DNA from: Octadecabacter sp. SW4
Lineage (GTDB): Bacteria; Pseudomonadota; Alphaproteobacteria; Rhodobacterales; Rhodobacteraceae
Assembly: GCF_008065155.1 (NCBI RefSeq)
Contig: NZ_CP042819.1
Span: 2,858,922-2,922,921, forward strand
Length of the DNA: 64,000 nucleotides
Reading direction: 5' to 3'
The notes under the pieces are model-generated. The model searched no databases. It saw only the letters and a program-made list of their open reading frames with translations, and was not told where the DNA came from. This document shows positions 8,352 to 18,254 of the stretch, piece by piece; within the stretch, counting starts at the first letter, position 1, and each line of letters begins with the position of its first letter. Made by a program: the position numbers and the translations under genes.

Positions 8352-8951
8352 CTACCACATCTTCGTCTTGGCGTAGTCCGGATAGGCCGCGTCATAGCCA
8401 TCAGCGTCAAAATCGACCGCCTGTTCACGCAAAAATGCGCCTGCCGTGGGCACATCGGCCTTTTCGGCCACGGCCCACAGTCTGGACCGCATGATCGCCT
8501 TGGCGCACTGGAAATAGAGTTCGTCAATCGTGATGACGACCACGGAGCGGGGGTGCTTGCCGCCCTTTTCAAACTGCCCGGTCAGCGCCGGATCGACCGC
8601 TAGAACCGCCTGCCCATTGACCCGAACCACATTGTTTTCGCCCGGAATCATGAACATCAGGCTGATACGCCCGTCCTCGACGATGTTGCGCAGGGTATCA
8701 AGCCGGTTGTTGCCGCGCCAGTCAGGCAGCAACAAGGTCTGCGTGTCCCGGATACGCACCACCGGCCCTTCATCGCCGCGCGGACTCCCATCAGCGCCGC
8801 TCTGCCCCACCGTACTGACCACGACAAACCGCGCGGCCGTGATCCAGCGGCGATAAAGCGGCGTCAACTGGTGGGCGACCTTGGTCAGAGACCTCGGCGA
8901 CGGCGCGTCATACAGCGCCTCAAGATCGGCAATCGTCTCAACCGTCCGCAT
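8352..8951 (-). CDS. Pyridoxamine 5'-phosphate oxidase-like FMN-binding protein
   Basis: A 199-residue split-barrel flavin-binding protein of the PPOX superfamily, in the subgroup often annotated as pyridoxamine 5'-phosphate oxidase family (MSMEG_1061-type). Segments such as GSPRGDEGPVVRI, LLLPDWRGNNRLDTLRN and ISLMFMIPGENNVVRVNG look like the FMN-binding face. It is unlikely to be the true PdxH. The ATG at 8951 overlaps the end of plsC by 14 bases on the same strand, so it is probably the last gene of the ftsE-ftsX-plsC run. Its substrate is unknown. Confidence 0.8.
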   Translation of the reverse strand: MRTVETIADLEALYDAPSPRSLTKVAHQLTPLYRRWITAARFVVVSTVGQSGADGSPRGDEGPVVRIRDTQTLLLPDWRGNNRLDTLRNIVEDGRISLMFMIPGENNVVRVNGQAVLAVDPALTGQFEKGGKHPRSVVVITIDELYFQCAKAIMRSRLWAVAEKADVPTAGAFLREQAVDFDADGYDAAYPDYAKTKMW

Positions 8952-9693
8952 GTTCGACACCCTTGGCGAAATCAAACCCCGCTTCGGCCATCAGGGCATC
9001 CGAGCGCCCCTCGACGGCCGCCTCGAGCTGGGTCATGAATTGCGCCTGTGGCAAGCCCGCCTTGATGCGTGGCAGAAATTCGACGACCGCCGTGCCAGGC
9101 TCGCGATACACACCGCGTTTCGGCCAAAGCACACCAACATTGGTGGCGACAGGCACACAGTCCTGCGCCATTTCCTTGTAAAGGACGCCCGTGCCAACCT
9201 TGTAGGGCGCCTTGACACCGGGGGCGATGCGGGTGCCTTGGGAATAGATGATCAACTGACCGGGCATCGCATCGCCATTGGCCACATCCGTCAGCATCTT
9301 CTTGATCGCCTGCCCGCGCTTGCCCCGATCAACCGGAATACAACCGATCCGCAAGGCGTATTGTCCCAGGATCGGCGCATACATCAGAATCCGTTTCATG
9401 ATGAACTTGCCGCGCGGCACGGCCCCGTAAATCATGATCACATCCATGAACGACTGGTGTTTGGCAGCCACCAGAACCTCGTCCGTCGGAACATCGCCAC
9501 GCACTTCGGTCTTCATGCCGATCATCCAACGCGCCGTCCAACGCACCCAGCGGCAATAGGCATGACAGGCGGCAATCGCCCCATGCGGCGAGGCAATGGC
9601 CCAGGGCAGATAGATGATCGCGATGGGCAGCATCACGACATACATCTGCACGTTGAAGATCAGCGAACGCACCCATTGGACGGCGTATTTCAT
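8938..9693 (-). CDS. plsC: 1-acyl-sn-glycerol-3-phosphate acyltransferase
   Basis: This 251-residue membrane enzyme adds the second acyl chain to lysophosphatidic acid. It has an N-terminal membrane segment (VQMYVVMLPIAIIYLPWAI), the HX4D acyltransferase motif in KHQSFMD, a second block near GCIPVDRG, and IIYSQGTRIAPG, which corresponds to the FPEGTR-like block. The ATG at 9693 overlaps the ftsX stop as ATGA, so translation is coupled to ftsX. Longer upstream starts would overlap ftsX more and are not family-like. Confidence 0.9.
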   Translation of the reverse strand: MKYAVQWVRSLIFNVQMYVVMLPIAIIYLPWAIASPHGAIAACHAYCRWVRWTARWMIGMKTEVRGDVPTDEVLVAAKHQSFMDVIMIYGAVPRGKFIMKRILMYAPILGQYALRIGCIPVDRGKRGQAIKKMLTDVANGDAMPGQLIIYSQGTRIAPGVKAPYKVGTGVLYKEMAQDCVPVATNVGVLWPKRGVYREPGTAVVEFLPRIKAGLPQAQFMTQLEAAVEGRSDALMAEAGFDFAKGVEHADG

Positions 9694-10595
9694 GACTGCT
9701 CCCTCAGGGTGCGCAAGGCCGCCGCGCGGGTTGCAAAAAAGGCAACGATCGCCGCCAACGGCGGAATGACCAAAGGCCAAAGCCAGTGCCACCCCTGAAA
9801 ACCAAGCCCGGTAAGGAACCCGCCTGCCACATCGGCGCGGGGCAGCAACAGCACGGCAAAAATGCCCGCGATCATCCCCACGGTGGCCCCCAAAAGGGCG
9901 CGCATCGTAAAGCGGCGCACAAAGGCGCGGGCGATGTAGATATCGCGCGCGCCGACAAGGCGCATCACGCGGATCACCTGCGCGTTGGCGGCCAATGCCG
10001 CATTCGCCGCAAGCGTGATCATCGCGCCGGTGCTGGCCGCGATCAACAGGATCGCCACGAACCCAAGCGTGCGCAACCGCCCCGCCGCCGCCACAAGCGG
10101 TTCGCGCCAGCGGGTGTGATCATCAAGCACCGCACCGGGCACTTCGGCCTGCAGGCGCGCGCGCAGACCCGTGGCATCATAGCCGTTACCATCTTCGATG
10201 ATCTCGATCAGCTGCGGAATAGGCAGGGTTTCAACCGGCAAATCAGGCCCAAACCACGGGGCCAGCAATGCACGCTGTTCATCGGCCGTCAGCGGACGGG
10301 CTTGGGCCACGCCGGGGGTCGTTTCCAGCACGGCCATCGCCGCGCGGGTCTGTGCCTCCATCTGATCGGCAGGTGCAGAAATCCGCAGAGTCGAGGTCTG
10401 CGCCAGCTCTGCCGCCCAGCGGTTCGCCAACCGTCCCGTCGCAAGTGACAGCGCCAAGGCAAAGACCGCAAGAAACGCCATCGCCGCCGATGTGAACAAC
10501 GTCAGGCGGGCCGTAAAACCGGTGGGCGGCACGGCGCGATCCGCTTGGGGATCACCAGCCAGCAAAGCCATGACACGGGACAGAAAATCCTTCAT
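9690..10595 (-). CDS. ftsX: Cell division protein FtsX
   Basis: A 301-residue FtsX, the membrane half of the FtsEX complex that controls peptidoglycan hydrolases at the division site. It has a first membrane segment near residues 33-55, a periplasmic domain of about 100 residues containing EIIEDGNGYDATGLRARL, and three further membrane segments with the typical VMRLVGARDIYIARAFVRR block before the third. The start overlaps the ftsE stop by four bases, and its own stop overlaps the plsC start by four bases, which gives a tightly coupled ftsE-ftsX-plsC unit. Confidence 0.93.
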   Translation of the reverse strand: MKDFLSRVMALLAGDPQADRAVPPTGFTARLTLFTSAAMAFLAVFALALSLATGRLANRWAAELAQTSTLRISAPADQMEAQTRAAMAVLETTPGVAQARPLTADEQRALLAPWFGPDLPVETLPIPQLIEIIEDGNGYDATGLRARLQAEVPGAVLDDHTRWREPLVAAAGRLRTLGFVAILLIAASTGAMITLAANAALAANAQVIRVMRLVGARDIYIARAFVRRFTMRALLGATVGMIAGIFAVLLLPRADVAGGFLTGLGFQGWHWLWPLVIPPLAAIVAFFATRAAALRTLREQS

Positions 10596-11266
10596 AGGTC
10601 TGCCCCCGCAAGCTGCAAGCGCCGATCCTTGAGACGCAACACGCGCGTTGCGACCTGCGCCTTGGCCGCGCGGATCAACGACAGATCATGGGTCGCGATC
10701 AGCACGGTCTTGCCCATCTTGTTCAACTCGATCAGCAGCGTCAAAAGGCGCTGGGACATCTCGAAATCAATGTTGCCGGTAGGTTCATCCGCCAGAATGA
10801 CATCCGGTGACATGATCACGGCGCGCGCCAAAGCAGCGCGCTGCCGTTCACCCCCTGACAATTGCGGCGGCAGTTGATCAGCCTGCGTGGTCAGCCCGAC
10901 CCAGCCAAGCAGGTCTTTCAGGTTGCCGATCCCTTCTGCCCTGCGCCCCGCAACAGTCAGCGGCAACATCACGTTATCCGCCAGTGGCAAGTGATCAAGA
11001 AACTGGCAATCCTGATGCACAACCCCAATCCGGCGGCGCGTCATCGCGATCGCATCGCGATCCATCGCGCGCGTATCTTGATCAAAGACGCGCACATGCC
11101 CTGATGTCGCGATCAATTCCCCATAGCAAAGTTTCAGCAATGTCGTCTTTCCCGCCCCGGACGGACCCGTCAGAAAATGGAACGACCCGGGCGCGAGGGA
11201 CAGATCAACCCCGGAAAACAGCTCTCCGCCGCCGTATGTATAGGCCACATTTTCGAGCGCGATCAC
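10592..11266 (-). CDS. ftsE: Cell division ATP-binding protein FtsE
   Basis: A 224-residue ABC ATPase that pairs with FtsX. It shows Walker A GPSGAGKTTLLK near residue 36, the Q-loop in GVVHQDCQFLDHL, the ABC signature LSGGERQRAALARA, and Walker B VILADEPTGNID. The start is a GTG at 11266 with AAGGGG about nine bases upstream. It is divergent from the zinc-ribbon protein gene, with 167 bases between the starts, so promoters for both probably lie there. Confidence 0.95.
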   Translation of the reverse strand: MIALENVAYTYGGGELFSGVDLSLAPGSFHFLTGPSGAGKTTLLKLCYGELIATSGHVRVFDQDTRAMDRDAIAMTRRRIGVVHQDCQFLDHLPLADNVMLPLTVAGRRAEGIGNLKDLLGWVGLTTQADQLPPQLSGGERQRAALARAVIMSPDVILADEPTGNIDFEMSQRLLTLLIELNKMGKTVLIATHDLSLIRAAKAQVATRVLRLKDRRLQLAGADL

Positions 11267-11433
11267 AGGAAACCCCTTTGCTGGTTGCCCTCCTTTTGCC
11301 CAATAAGGTGACGGGTTTCAATCACACCCTGTCACCAACTGGTCGCAATTCCTTTGCGCTTCTGTCTTTGGCTGCTAAATAATGGTAAACAACCGCAGGA
11401 AAACTGCATGATAACGGGCGTAAGGGAAACAAT

Positions 11434-12327
11434 ATGCGACTGATTTGCCCGAATTGCGGGGCACAATACGAAGTTGCGGATGATGTCATCTCCGAAGCTG
11501 GACGCGATGTGCAGTGCTCCAATTGTGGCCAGACATGGTTTGAACACCCCGGCGCATCCGAAGCCGCCGAGGAAGGCATTGACCTGCCACCGCCGCCCGT
11601 ACCAGAGGAGAAACCCTCGGCCGAGCCCGAACCCGCGGCAGAACCAGCAGCGGAACAAGCGCCTGAGACTGAGCCGGAGCCAGAACCAACGCCTGAACCG
11701 GAGCTGGAACCCGAACCGGAGCCGGAACCCGAAGTTGAGGCCGAGGACGACAGCTCTGCCCCGCAACAGCCCGAGCGCCGCGAAATTGACCCCGATGTTG
11801 CGAATATCCTGCGCGAGGAAGCAGACCGCGAAGAAGCCGCGCGTCAAGCCGAAGCCCAGTCCGGTCTGGAAACCCAGCAGGATCTTGGCCTTGATGACGC
11901 CCCCAGCGCCCAAGACCAACGCGACGAAGAAGCGCGCCGTCGCATGGCCCGCCTGCGCGGCGAACCCGAAGCCGCCGCTGCGGCCACCGTTGCCGCATCG
12001 CGCCGCGAATTGCTGCCCGATATCGAAGAAATCAACTCCACCCTGCGGTCATCAAGTGAACGCGAAGGCAGTGGCCACCAGACCGAAGCGGTGGCCGAAG
12101 AAGGCCGCCAGCGCAAGCGCGGGTTCCGGTTCGGGTTCTGGCTGATCGTGATCGTGGCCGCGATTGCCGCCGCGATTTACATCTTTGCGCCCCAGATCAG
12201 CGCTGCTGTGCCACAACTGGACTCCCTGTTGACAAGCTATGTGGCATTGGTCGATCAGGCGCGCCTCTGGCTCGACCTCAAGATGCAGGATATTCTTTTG
12301 CGGATGGAAGGCACGCCCGAAGCCTAG
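11434..12327 (+). CDS. Zinc-ribbon (MJ0042-type) single-pass membrane protein
   Basis: A 297-residue protein with an N-terminal MJ0042-type zinc ribbon (CPNC at residues 5-8, CSNC at 28-31), a long acidic and proline-rich linker with Glu-Pro repeats (roughly residues 50-110), a charged region, and a single membrane segment near 233-252 ([19 protein letters not shown]). The zinc ribbon is expected in the cytosol and the C-terminus outside. Genes like this sit next to ftsEX in many Rhodobacteraceae, which suggests an envelope role, but no function is established. It is convergent with the TIGR02302 gene, with three bases between stops. Confidence 0.8.
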   Translation: MRLICPNCGAQYEVADDVISEAGRDVQCSNCGQTWFEHPGASEAAEEGIDLPPPPVPEEKPSAEPEPAAEPAAEQAPETEPEPEPTPEPELEPEPEPEPEVEAEDDSSAPQQPERREIDPDVANILREEADREEAARQAEAQSGLETQQDLGLDDAPSAQDQRDEEARRRMARLRGEPEAAAAATVAASRRELLPDIEEINSTLRSSSEREGSGHQTEAVAEEGRQRKRGFRFGFWLIVIVAAIAAAIYIFAPQISAAVPQLDSLLTSYVALVDQARLWLDLKMQDILLRMEGTPEA

Positions 12328-12330
12328 CGC

Positions 12331-14967
12331 CTAGAACCGGTCAAGCAACCGCTTGAGATACTCAAGCTCCAGATCAGGGCGCGCCTGATCGGCGGACCGG
12401 CGGCGCAGTTCTTCCAACAACTCTTCGGCGCGGCGATAGACATCACCGCCCTGCAGCATGTTTTCGTCCGATCCATACTGACCGGTGTTGCCGACCTGGC
12501 GCCCCAACGGATCACGGCGTTCGGTTTGCGCCTGTTCGGTCACGTCGCCCTGCTGGCCGCCCTGCCCTTCGTCGGGCTGGTCCATATCGTTTTCTGCCAA
12601 GGCACGGCCAAGATTGCGCATGCCTTCGCGCAGGGCGTCCATCGCTTCGGCCTGACGGTCAATCGCTTCGGCCAGATCGCCATCGCGCAGGGCATTTTCG
12701 GCCTCGTCCATTGCATCTTCGGCCTGTTCCAGCGCGCGGCGCGCTTCCTCGCCTGATTCACCGGGCAGGCTGGGCAGGCGACTGCGCAATTGCTCAAGCC
12801 CCCGACGCAACGCATCCTGACGGTCCGCAAGGCTTTGTTCGGTGCCGCCCTGGCCCTCACCGCCTGCGCCGTCGCCCGATTGCGCCCCGCCTTCGGGGCG
12901 GTCACCCTGGCCAAGACCTTCGCCGGTTTGGCCGTCTTGGCCGCCTTCACCACCCTCGAGCGGTTGGCCAGAACCTTGGCCCTGACCCTGTTCGCCCTGC
13001 TGGCCCTGTCCGGGCTGTGGTTGATTGCCGTCTTGTTCCCCGCGCCCGGGGTTGAACTGTTCTTGCAGGTCGCGAAAAGCCTCGTCATTCAACTGCTGCT
13101 GATCACGCAACGTGTCGGCCAGCTCTTCCATCGACTGCTCGCCGGGGGTGGGCGGGCCATCGCCGCCTTCACCTTGGGTGACGGTCAGGTTTTCCATCAA
13201 CTGGTTCAACTGCTCCATCAACTCGGCGGCTTCGGCCATACGGCCTTCCTCCATGAGTTCCTGAATCCGGTCCATCAGGGCCTGTAACTCAGCGCGTGAC
13301 ACATCAAGGCTTTCACCGTCACCGCCATCAGGCTGATCGGTGCCACCCTCCGCGGGTTCGGCATTCTGCGCCAGCATCGCCATGTAGTCGTCCATCGCCT
13401 CGCGCAATTCATCCATCAAGGCGGCGATTTCTTCGTCGCTGGCGCCATTGCGCATGGCCTCGGCCAACCTTTCCTGCGCCCGTTCCAGACGTTCACGGGC
13501 ATCGGCCAGATTGCCATCCTCAAGCTGGATCGCCAAATCCCACAGGGCCTGCGCAAGTTCGTCGCGCTGGTCGTCATTCATCCCAAATTCTTCAAAATTC
13601 ACCAGCTGACGGATGATATGGCGCATCCGTAGATAGGTCGTTTCATTGCGAAACAAATCGCCCGGGCGATTGGACAGCGCGCGCAACACCTGTAACACGC
13701 GCCGGTCATTTTCAGCCGACCACAGCAGGTCGCGCCGCTGTTCGATCACGGCCTTGGCGATGGGACGGAAAAAACGCCGACCGGGCAGGATCATTTGTTC
13801 AGGTGCCGCGACACCGATCTGTTCACGCGCGTCTGTCACCGCGAAGGTCACTGTCACCGGCAAGTTCGCAAGCGGATGTTCACTCAGGTTATCAATCAGG
13901 GTTTCTTCGAAATTGGCACGGCTCCCCGTAAAGGGCATCGGCAGATCAAGGATCAACGGATCAATCGGATCAGGGGCGACGGCAAGGCCAAAGCGGCGGT
14001 CAACGCGGTCCAGATCAAGCGCAATCGTCGCCGTTCCCGACACCACGGCATAATCATCATCAGCGACAAATGCCTGCGCCATTTCACCGTTTGCATCGGC
14101 TTCGACGGGGGCAGTGATACTAACGCTTGGGGCGATATCGTCGATGACAGACACATCCCATGCCGCGCCACCATTACCATCAATTTCCAGACGTCCCGCC
14201 TGTTCGACAACAAAAGCCTGTTGCGGCGCAGAGGCACTTTCGACCTCGCCCATACGCCCGGACACGGTTTCATGCACCGTCAGCGTGCCCACCTCGCCGT
14301 AAAGGCGCAGGGTTATGGTGCTGCCTTCGGGCACCCGCAGAGGGCCTGCCGGAATATCCGCCAGATAAAGCGTCGGTTTGCCGGTGTAGGCAGGGGGCGC
14401 GACCCAGCCTTCCCACATGGGGCCGGACGCCATCGCGGCCCCGCCTGTTGGCCCAAGGTCAGCAACCGACCCGACCCGCCACAGCGACCCGAACATGAAC
14501 GCGACAACCAGCGCCAACAGCGCAATATAGCGCAGTCCGTAAGGGTCGCGCGATGCAACGCGCAGATCGGGCTGCACCGCCTTGGCATCACGGCTGCGCG
14601 CGGCCATACGTTCAAGGTGGACCTGCCAGATTTCTTCCGAAGCGGCATCGCCGGCACCGATTGCCTGCTGATCCGCAAGGGCTGCAATCGGACGGCCCGG
14701 CAGGCGGGAATCGACCCGTGCCAATGCCTCGGCCCGTTTTGGCATCTTGAACCGGCGCGCGCCCCAAATAGCGGCGGCGATCAACGCCAGCGCCATCACA
14801 ACAACAAATCCCCAAACGATTTCAATAGGTAAGCTGTCTTGCCACCCCATCATAAGCGGCGCGAGAGTGGCAAACAGAATGGTCCAGAACGGCCAAAACG
14901 CCTGTGTCACGCGTTCAGCCAGCATGCCTACCTGTGTCGCAAACACAGGCACGCGCAGGTGCGACAA
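12331..14967 (-). CDS. TIGR02302 family large membrane protein
   Basis: A protein of about 878 residues of the alphaproteobacterial TIGR02302 family (DUF4175), function unknown. It has two or three membrane segments in the first 175 residues, a large presumably periplasmic region, long helices rich in Glu, Ala and Met (about 480-600), a Gly/Gln/Pro-rich low-complexity hinge (about 650-720) and a charged C-terminal helix ending in EYLKRLLDRF. The start is uncertain: a TTG at 14967 lacks a ribosome site, while an in-frame CTG at 14988 has GGAG seven bases upstream, and the first ATG is at 14925. It follows lysA, whose stop is in the same frame, so it probably belongs to the lysA transcript. Confidence 0.85.
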   Translation of the reverse strand: MSHLRVPVFATQVGMLAERVTQAFWPFWTILFATLAPLMMGWQDSLPIEIVWGFVVVMALALIAAAIWGARRFKMPKRAEALARVDSRLPGRPIAALADQQAIGAGDAASEEIWQVHLERMAARSRDAKAVQPDLRVASRDPYGLRYIALLALVVAFMFGSLWRVGSVADLGPTGGAAMASGPMWEGWVAPPAYTGKPTLYLADIPAGPLRVPEGSTITLRLYGEVGTLTVHETVSGRMGEVESASAPQQAFVVEQAGRLEIDGNGGAAWDVSVIDDIAPSVSITAPVEADANGEMAQAFVADDDYAVVSGTATIALDLDRVDRRFGLAVAPDPIDPLILDLPMPFTGSRANFEETLIDNLSEHPLANLPVTVTFAVTDAREQIGVAAPEQMILPGRRFFRPIAKAVIEQRRDLLWSAENDRRVLQVLRALSNRPGDLFRNETTYLRMRHIIRQLVNFEEFGMNDDQRDELAQALWDLAIQLEDGNLADARERLERAQERLAEAMRNGASDEEIAALMDELREAMDDYMAMLAQNAEPAEGGTDQPDGGDGESLDVSRAELQALMDRIQELMEEGRMAEAAELMEQLNQLMENLTVTQGEGGDGPPTPGEQSMEELADTLRDQQQLNDEAFRDLQEQFNPGRGEQDGNQPQPGQGQQGEQGQGQGSGQPLEGGEGGQDGQTGEGLGQGDRPEGGAQSGDGAGGEGQGGTEQSLADRQDALRRGLEQLRSRLPSLPGESGEEARRALEQAEDAMDEAENALRDGDLAEAIDRQAEAMDALREGMRNLGRALAENDMDQPDEGQGGQQGDVTEQAQTERRDPLGRQVGNTGQYGSDENMLQGGDVYRRAEELLEELRRRSADQARPDLELEYLKRLLDRF

Positions 14968-15015
14968 GGGGTCGTTGCGTGGGGTCAGTTGCCCGCTCCG
15001 TTTAACTTGGTTGGA

Positions 15016-16290
15016 TCACGATGACCCTAACCATTCAGGGATGTTATCGCGATTAATCATATCTTCAAAGGTAGGGCGTGGGCGGATAACCGCAAATTGA
15101 TCCCCATTGACCAGGACTTCGGGGATCAGCGGGCGGGAATTATATTCGCTCGACATCACCGCGCCGTAAGCGCCGGCCGACCGGAACGCCACCAGATCAT
15201 CCGCAGCCAGTGGCGGCATGTCCCGTGATTTTGCAAAGGTGTCGCCACTTTCGCAGATCGGACCGACAATATCATAGCGGTGCTGCTCCACGCCTGCGGC
15301 AGGTTCGACAACGGGCACGATATCATGCCATGCATCATACATCGCGGGGCGGATCAGATCATTCATTGCGCCATCAAGGATCAGGAAATCGCGGTCCTCG
15401 CCCGATTTCACATAGATCACCTTGCTGACCATGATGCCCGAATTGCCAGAAATCAGGCGGCCCGGCTCAATCTCGATCTCGCAGCCCAGATGGCCGACGG
15501 TGCGCTCGATCAACCGCCCGTATTCGACTGGCAGGGGTGGTGCGGAATTTGATCGCTCGTAAGGAATACCAAGGCCGCCACCCAGATCAAGGCGGGTGAT
15601 CTCGTGCCCGTCGGCGCGCAGTTGCGCCGCCAGATCGGCGACTTTGCGATAGGCCGCCTCGAACGGTTCCAACTGCGTCAGTTGCGAACCGATGTGCACA
15701 TCAATGCCGATCACCTTGAGCCCTTCGAGGGTCGCAGCCATCGCGTAAACTTCGCGCGCACGGGTGATCGGGATACCGAATTTGTCTTCCTTCTTGCCGG
15801 TCGAAATCTTGGCATGGGTCTTGGCGTCGACGTCCGGGTTGACGCGCACGGTGATCGGGGCAACAACACCAAGTTCCAGCGCGACCCCGTTCAACACCAG
15901 CATTTCCGGTTCGCTTTCGACGTTGAACTGGCGAATCCCGCCCTGCAAAGCCATGCGCATTTCATCACGGGTCTTGCCGACGCCCGAAAACACTATTCTG
16001 TCGCTCGGAACACCCGCCGCAATCGCGCGGGCGTATTCGCCACCCGACACAACGTCCATTCCCGCACCTTCGCGCGCCAAAAGCGTCAGAATGGCCTGAT
16101 TTGACAGGCTTTTCATCGCAAAGCAGACCAAATGATCGGCAAAGCTCAAGGCCTCGTCGAACAGGCGAAAATGCCGCTGCAGGGTCGCTGTGGAATAGAC
16201 ATAGAAGGGCGTGCCCACTGCGGCGGCAATCTCGGCCACCGGCACATCCTCGGCGAACAGCGCACCGTCACGATAAAGAAAATGATCCAT
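15016..16290 (-). CDS. lysA: Diaminopimelate decarboxylase
   Basis: A 424-residue fold-type III PLP enzyme that decarboxylates meso-diaminopimelate to L-lysine. The PLP lysine is K60 (CFAMKSLSNQAIL), the phosphate-binding region is LDLGGGLGIPYERS, and the second-subunit active-site cysteine is in CESGDTFAKSRD. The C-terminal block SAGAYGAVMSSEYNSRP is typical. The MDHFLYRDG start at 16290 matches the family N-terminus and has a GAGG-type site upstream. It lies downstream of argH and two small genes on the same strand. Confidence 0.96.
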   Translation of the reverse strand: MDHFLYRDGALFAEDVPVAEIAAAVGTPFYVYSTATLQRHFRLFDEALSFADHLVCFAMKSLSNQAILTLLAREGAGMDVVSGGEYARAIAAGVPSDRIVFSGVGKTRDEMRMALQGGIRQFNVESEPEMLVLNGVALELGVVAPITVRVNPDVDAKTHAKISTGKKEDKFGIPITRAREVYAMAATLEGLKVIGIDVHIGSQLTQLEPFEAAYRKVADLAAQLRADGHEITRLDLGGGLGIPYERSNSAPPLPVEYGRLIERTVGHLGCEIEIEPGRLISGNSGIMVSKVIYVKSGEDRDFLILDGAMNDLIRPAMYDAWHDIVPVVEPAAGVEQHRYDIVGPICESGDTFAKSRDMPPLAADDLVAFRSAGAYGAVMSSEYNSRPLIPEVLVNGDQFAVIRPRPTFEDMINRDNIPEWLGSS

Positions 16291-16361
16291 GCAGACATGC
16301 CTCGCGTTGCAACACAACGCTCATAGCAGATCGACAGGCAGGCCCAACCCTTTTTGCAGGC

Positions 16362-16679
16362 TCACGTGACCGGCTTGGCGCGCAAAAACAGATAGAGCGG
16401 CAATCCAAAGCTCACGCCGACAAGGAATGTGGCGGGGATGGCGATCAATGCGATCATGTTCCGGCGCACCGCGACCTCGGACAAAATCCAGACGGTCAGG
16501 GCAATCGCCGCAATCGTCAGATCCCAGACAAGACCCGAGGTGGCCGCATTGACGTGCCACGCATCGACCATCGCCTTGATGTCCCAGCCATTCGCCTGAA
16601 ACCACGTGACGAAATAGTACATTGGGTGGATCGCACCCCAGATCGCGAGGGCAAGATAGATCAAGCGCAATGGCGACAT
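16362..16679 (-). CDS. DUF2834 small membrane protein
   Basis: A 105-residue protein with about three membrane segments (LIYLALAIWGAI, LVWDLTIAAIALTVWIL, MIALIAIPATFLVGVSFGLPLYLFL) and the HPMYYFVTWF motif after the first helix, which fits the DUF2834 family. The function is unknown. The ATG is two bases after the TAA of the small lipoprotein gene, so the two are translated from one message together with argH. Confidence 0.7.
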   Translation of the reverse strand: MSPLRLIYLALAIWGAIHPMYYFVTWFQANGWDIKAMVDAWHVNAATSGLVWDLTIAAIALTVWILSEVAVRRNMIALIAIPATFLVGVSFGLPLYLFLRAKPVT

Positions 16680-16680
16680 G

Positions 16681-16857
16681 TTACAGGTTAAGCCCCAGAC
16701 TAAACGTGCCATTGGTTGCGCCGATACCTGCGGTCGTGCTGACGCCGCCTGTTCCAACGCTGACACCCGCGCTTGCGGTCGGCGTCATGGGGGGCGCATC
16801 GGCACCGCAAGCTGACAACACGGTCAGCGCGACAATCAAACCGGACAGTTTCATCAT
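16681..16857 (-). CDS. Small lipoprotein downstream of argH
   Basis: A 58-residue predicted lipoprotein with signal sequence [17 protein letters not shown] and a lipobox LSAC (lipidated Cys 17). The mature part is only about 42 residues and is rich in Gly, Ala, Thr and Ser. The start overlaps the argH stop (ATGATGA), so it is translationally coupled to argH. Small lipoproteins between argH and lysA are known in other proteobacteria (LptM/YifL-type, which assists LptD maturation); this one shares position, size and lipobox, but equivalence is only an inference. Confidence 0.75.
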   Translation of the reverse strand: MMKLSGLIVALTVLSACGADAPPMTPTASAGVSVGTGGVSTTAGIGATNGTFSLGLNL

Positions 16858-18242
16858 GATAGAACCTCTTTCCAACGGGCGATCTGCGCGCGCACCTGCG
16901 TCGGAGCCGTGCCGCCATATGACATGCGAGACGCCACTGAATTTTCGACGCCAAGGACATCATACACGGCCTGTGTGATTCCTTCATGTATGGATTTCAT
17001 GACCTCGAGTGACAGGTCCGGCAGGTCACAATTTGCCGCTTCGGCCTTGGCCACAAGGGTTCCGGTGACGTGATGTGCCTCGCGGAAGGGCAGGCCCAAT
17101 TCGCGCACCAGCCAGTCAGCCAGATCGGTCGCGGTGGAAAACCCGGTGGCGGCGGCCGCGCGCAGCGACTCGCGGTTGGCGGTCATATCGCCCACCATCC
17201 CCGTCATCGCGGCCAGTGCCAGCATCAGGTGATCGGCGGCATCAAAGACCTGTTCCTTGTCTTCCTGCATGTCCTTGGAATAGGTCAGCGGCAGTCCCTT
17301 CATCACCGTCATCAGCGCGACATTGGCCCCGAAAATCCGGCCAATCTTGGCGCGGATCAGTTCAGCGGCGTCAGGGTTGCGCTTTTGCGGCATGATGCTG
17401 CTACCGGTCGACCATTTGTCCGACATTTTCACGAACCGGAACTGTGCTGACGACCAGATCACCAGTTCCTCGGACAGCCGCGACAGATGCATGGCGCAAA
17501 TGCTGCTTGCCGCCAGAAATTCCAGTGCAAAGTCACGATCCGCCACGGCATCCAGCGAATTATGCATCGGCCCGTCAAAGCCAAGCGCGGCCGCCGTCGC
17601 ATCGCGATCAATCGGAAATGACGTGCCAGCCAGGGCTGCAGATCCCAGTGGTGACAGGTTCATCCGTGCGCGCGCATCGGCGAACCGCGCGCGATCACGG
17701 GCGAACATTTCGACATAGGCCATCATGTGATGGCCCCAGGTCACAGGCTGCGCGACCTGCAAATGGGTAAAGCCGGGCATGACCCAATCTGCCCCCGCCT
17801 CGGCCTGCCCCAACAATGCGGACATCAGTGCGGCAAGCGCGCTGTCTGCGGCGTCACACTGGTCACGCACCCAGAGGCGGAAATCGACGGCAACCTGATC
17901 ATTGCGCGACCGCGCCGTGTGCAACCGCCCCGCCGGTTCGCCGATAATTTCCGTCAACCGCGCCTCGATGTTCATATGGATGTCTTCCAGATCGGTGCGG
18001 AACGGGAATGTTCCGCCCTCAATCTCTGACAACACCGTGAGGAGGCCTTCCCCAATCGCCTCGGCGTCGCTACTGCTAATGATACCTTGTGCGGCCAACA
18101 TCGCCGCATGGGCCCGCGAGCCTGCAACGTCTTGCGCCGCCATGCGTTTGTCGAACCCGATCGAGGCGTTGATCGCCTCCATGATCGCGTCCGGTCCTGC
18201 GCTAAAGCGTCCGCCCCACATTGCATTCGAGGATTTGGTCAT
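16854..18242 (-). CDS. argH: Argininosuccinate lyase
   Basis: A 462-residue ArgH that splits argininosuccinate into arginine and fumarate, the last step of arginine synthesis. The superfamily signature [15 protein letters not shown] is intact, the N-terminus [11 protein letters not shown] is typical, and [18 protein letters not shown] near residue 108 is another active-site block. Its ATG is only 12 bases from the divergent tlpA-like ATG, so promoters or leaders must extend into the opposite gene. Downstream it is coupled to the small lipoprotein gene. Confidence 0.96.
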   Translation of the reverse strand: MTKSSNAMWGGRFSAGPDAIMEAINASIGFDKRMAAQDVAGSRAHAAMLAAQGIISSSDAEAIGEGLLTVLSEIEGGTFPFRTDLEDIHMNIEARLTEIIGEPAGRLHTARSRNDQVAVDFRLWVRDQCDAADSALAALMSALLGQAEAGADWVMPGFTHLQVAQPVTWGHHMMAYVEMFARDRARFADARARMNLSPLGSAALAGTSFPIDRDATAAALGFDGPMHNSLDAVADRDFALEFLAASSICAMHLSRLSEELVIWSSAQFRFVKMSDKWSTGSSIMPQKRNPDAAELIRAKIGRIFGANVALMTVMKGLPLTYSKDMQEDKEQVFDAADHLMLALAAMTGMVGDMTANRESLRAAAATGFSTATDLADWLVRELGLPFREAHHVTGTLVAKAEAANCDLPDLSLEVMKSIHEGITQAVYDVLGVENSVASRMSYGGTAPTQVRAQIARWKEVLS

Positions 18243-18254
18243 ATCGGAGGTCCC

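Noticed and set aside
11630..11740. A tandem DNA repeat in the zinc-ribbon gene.
   Set aside because: It is codon-level low complexity for Glu-Pro in a linker, not an exact DNA repeat array.
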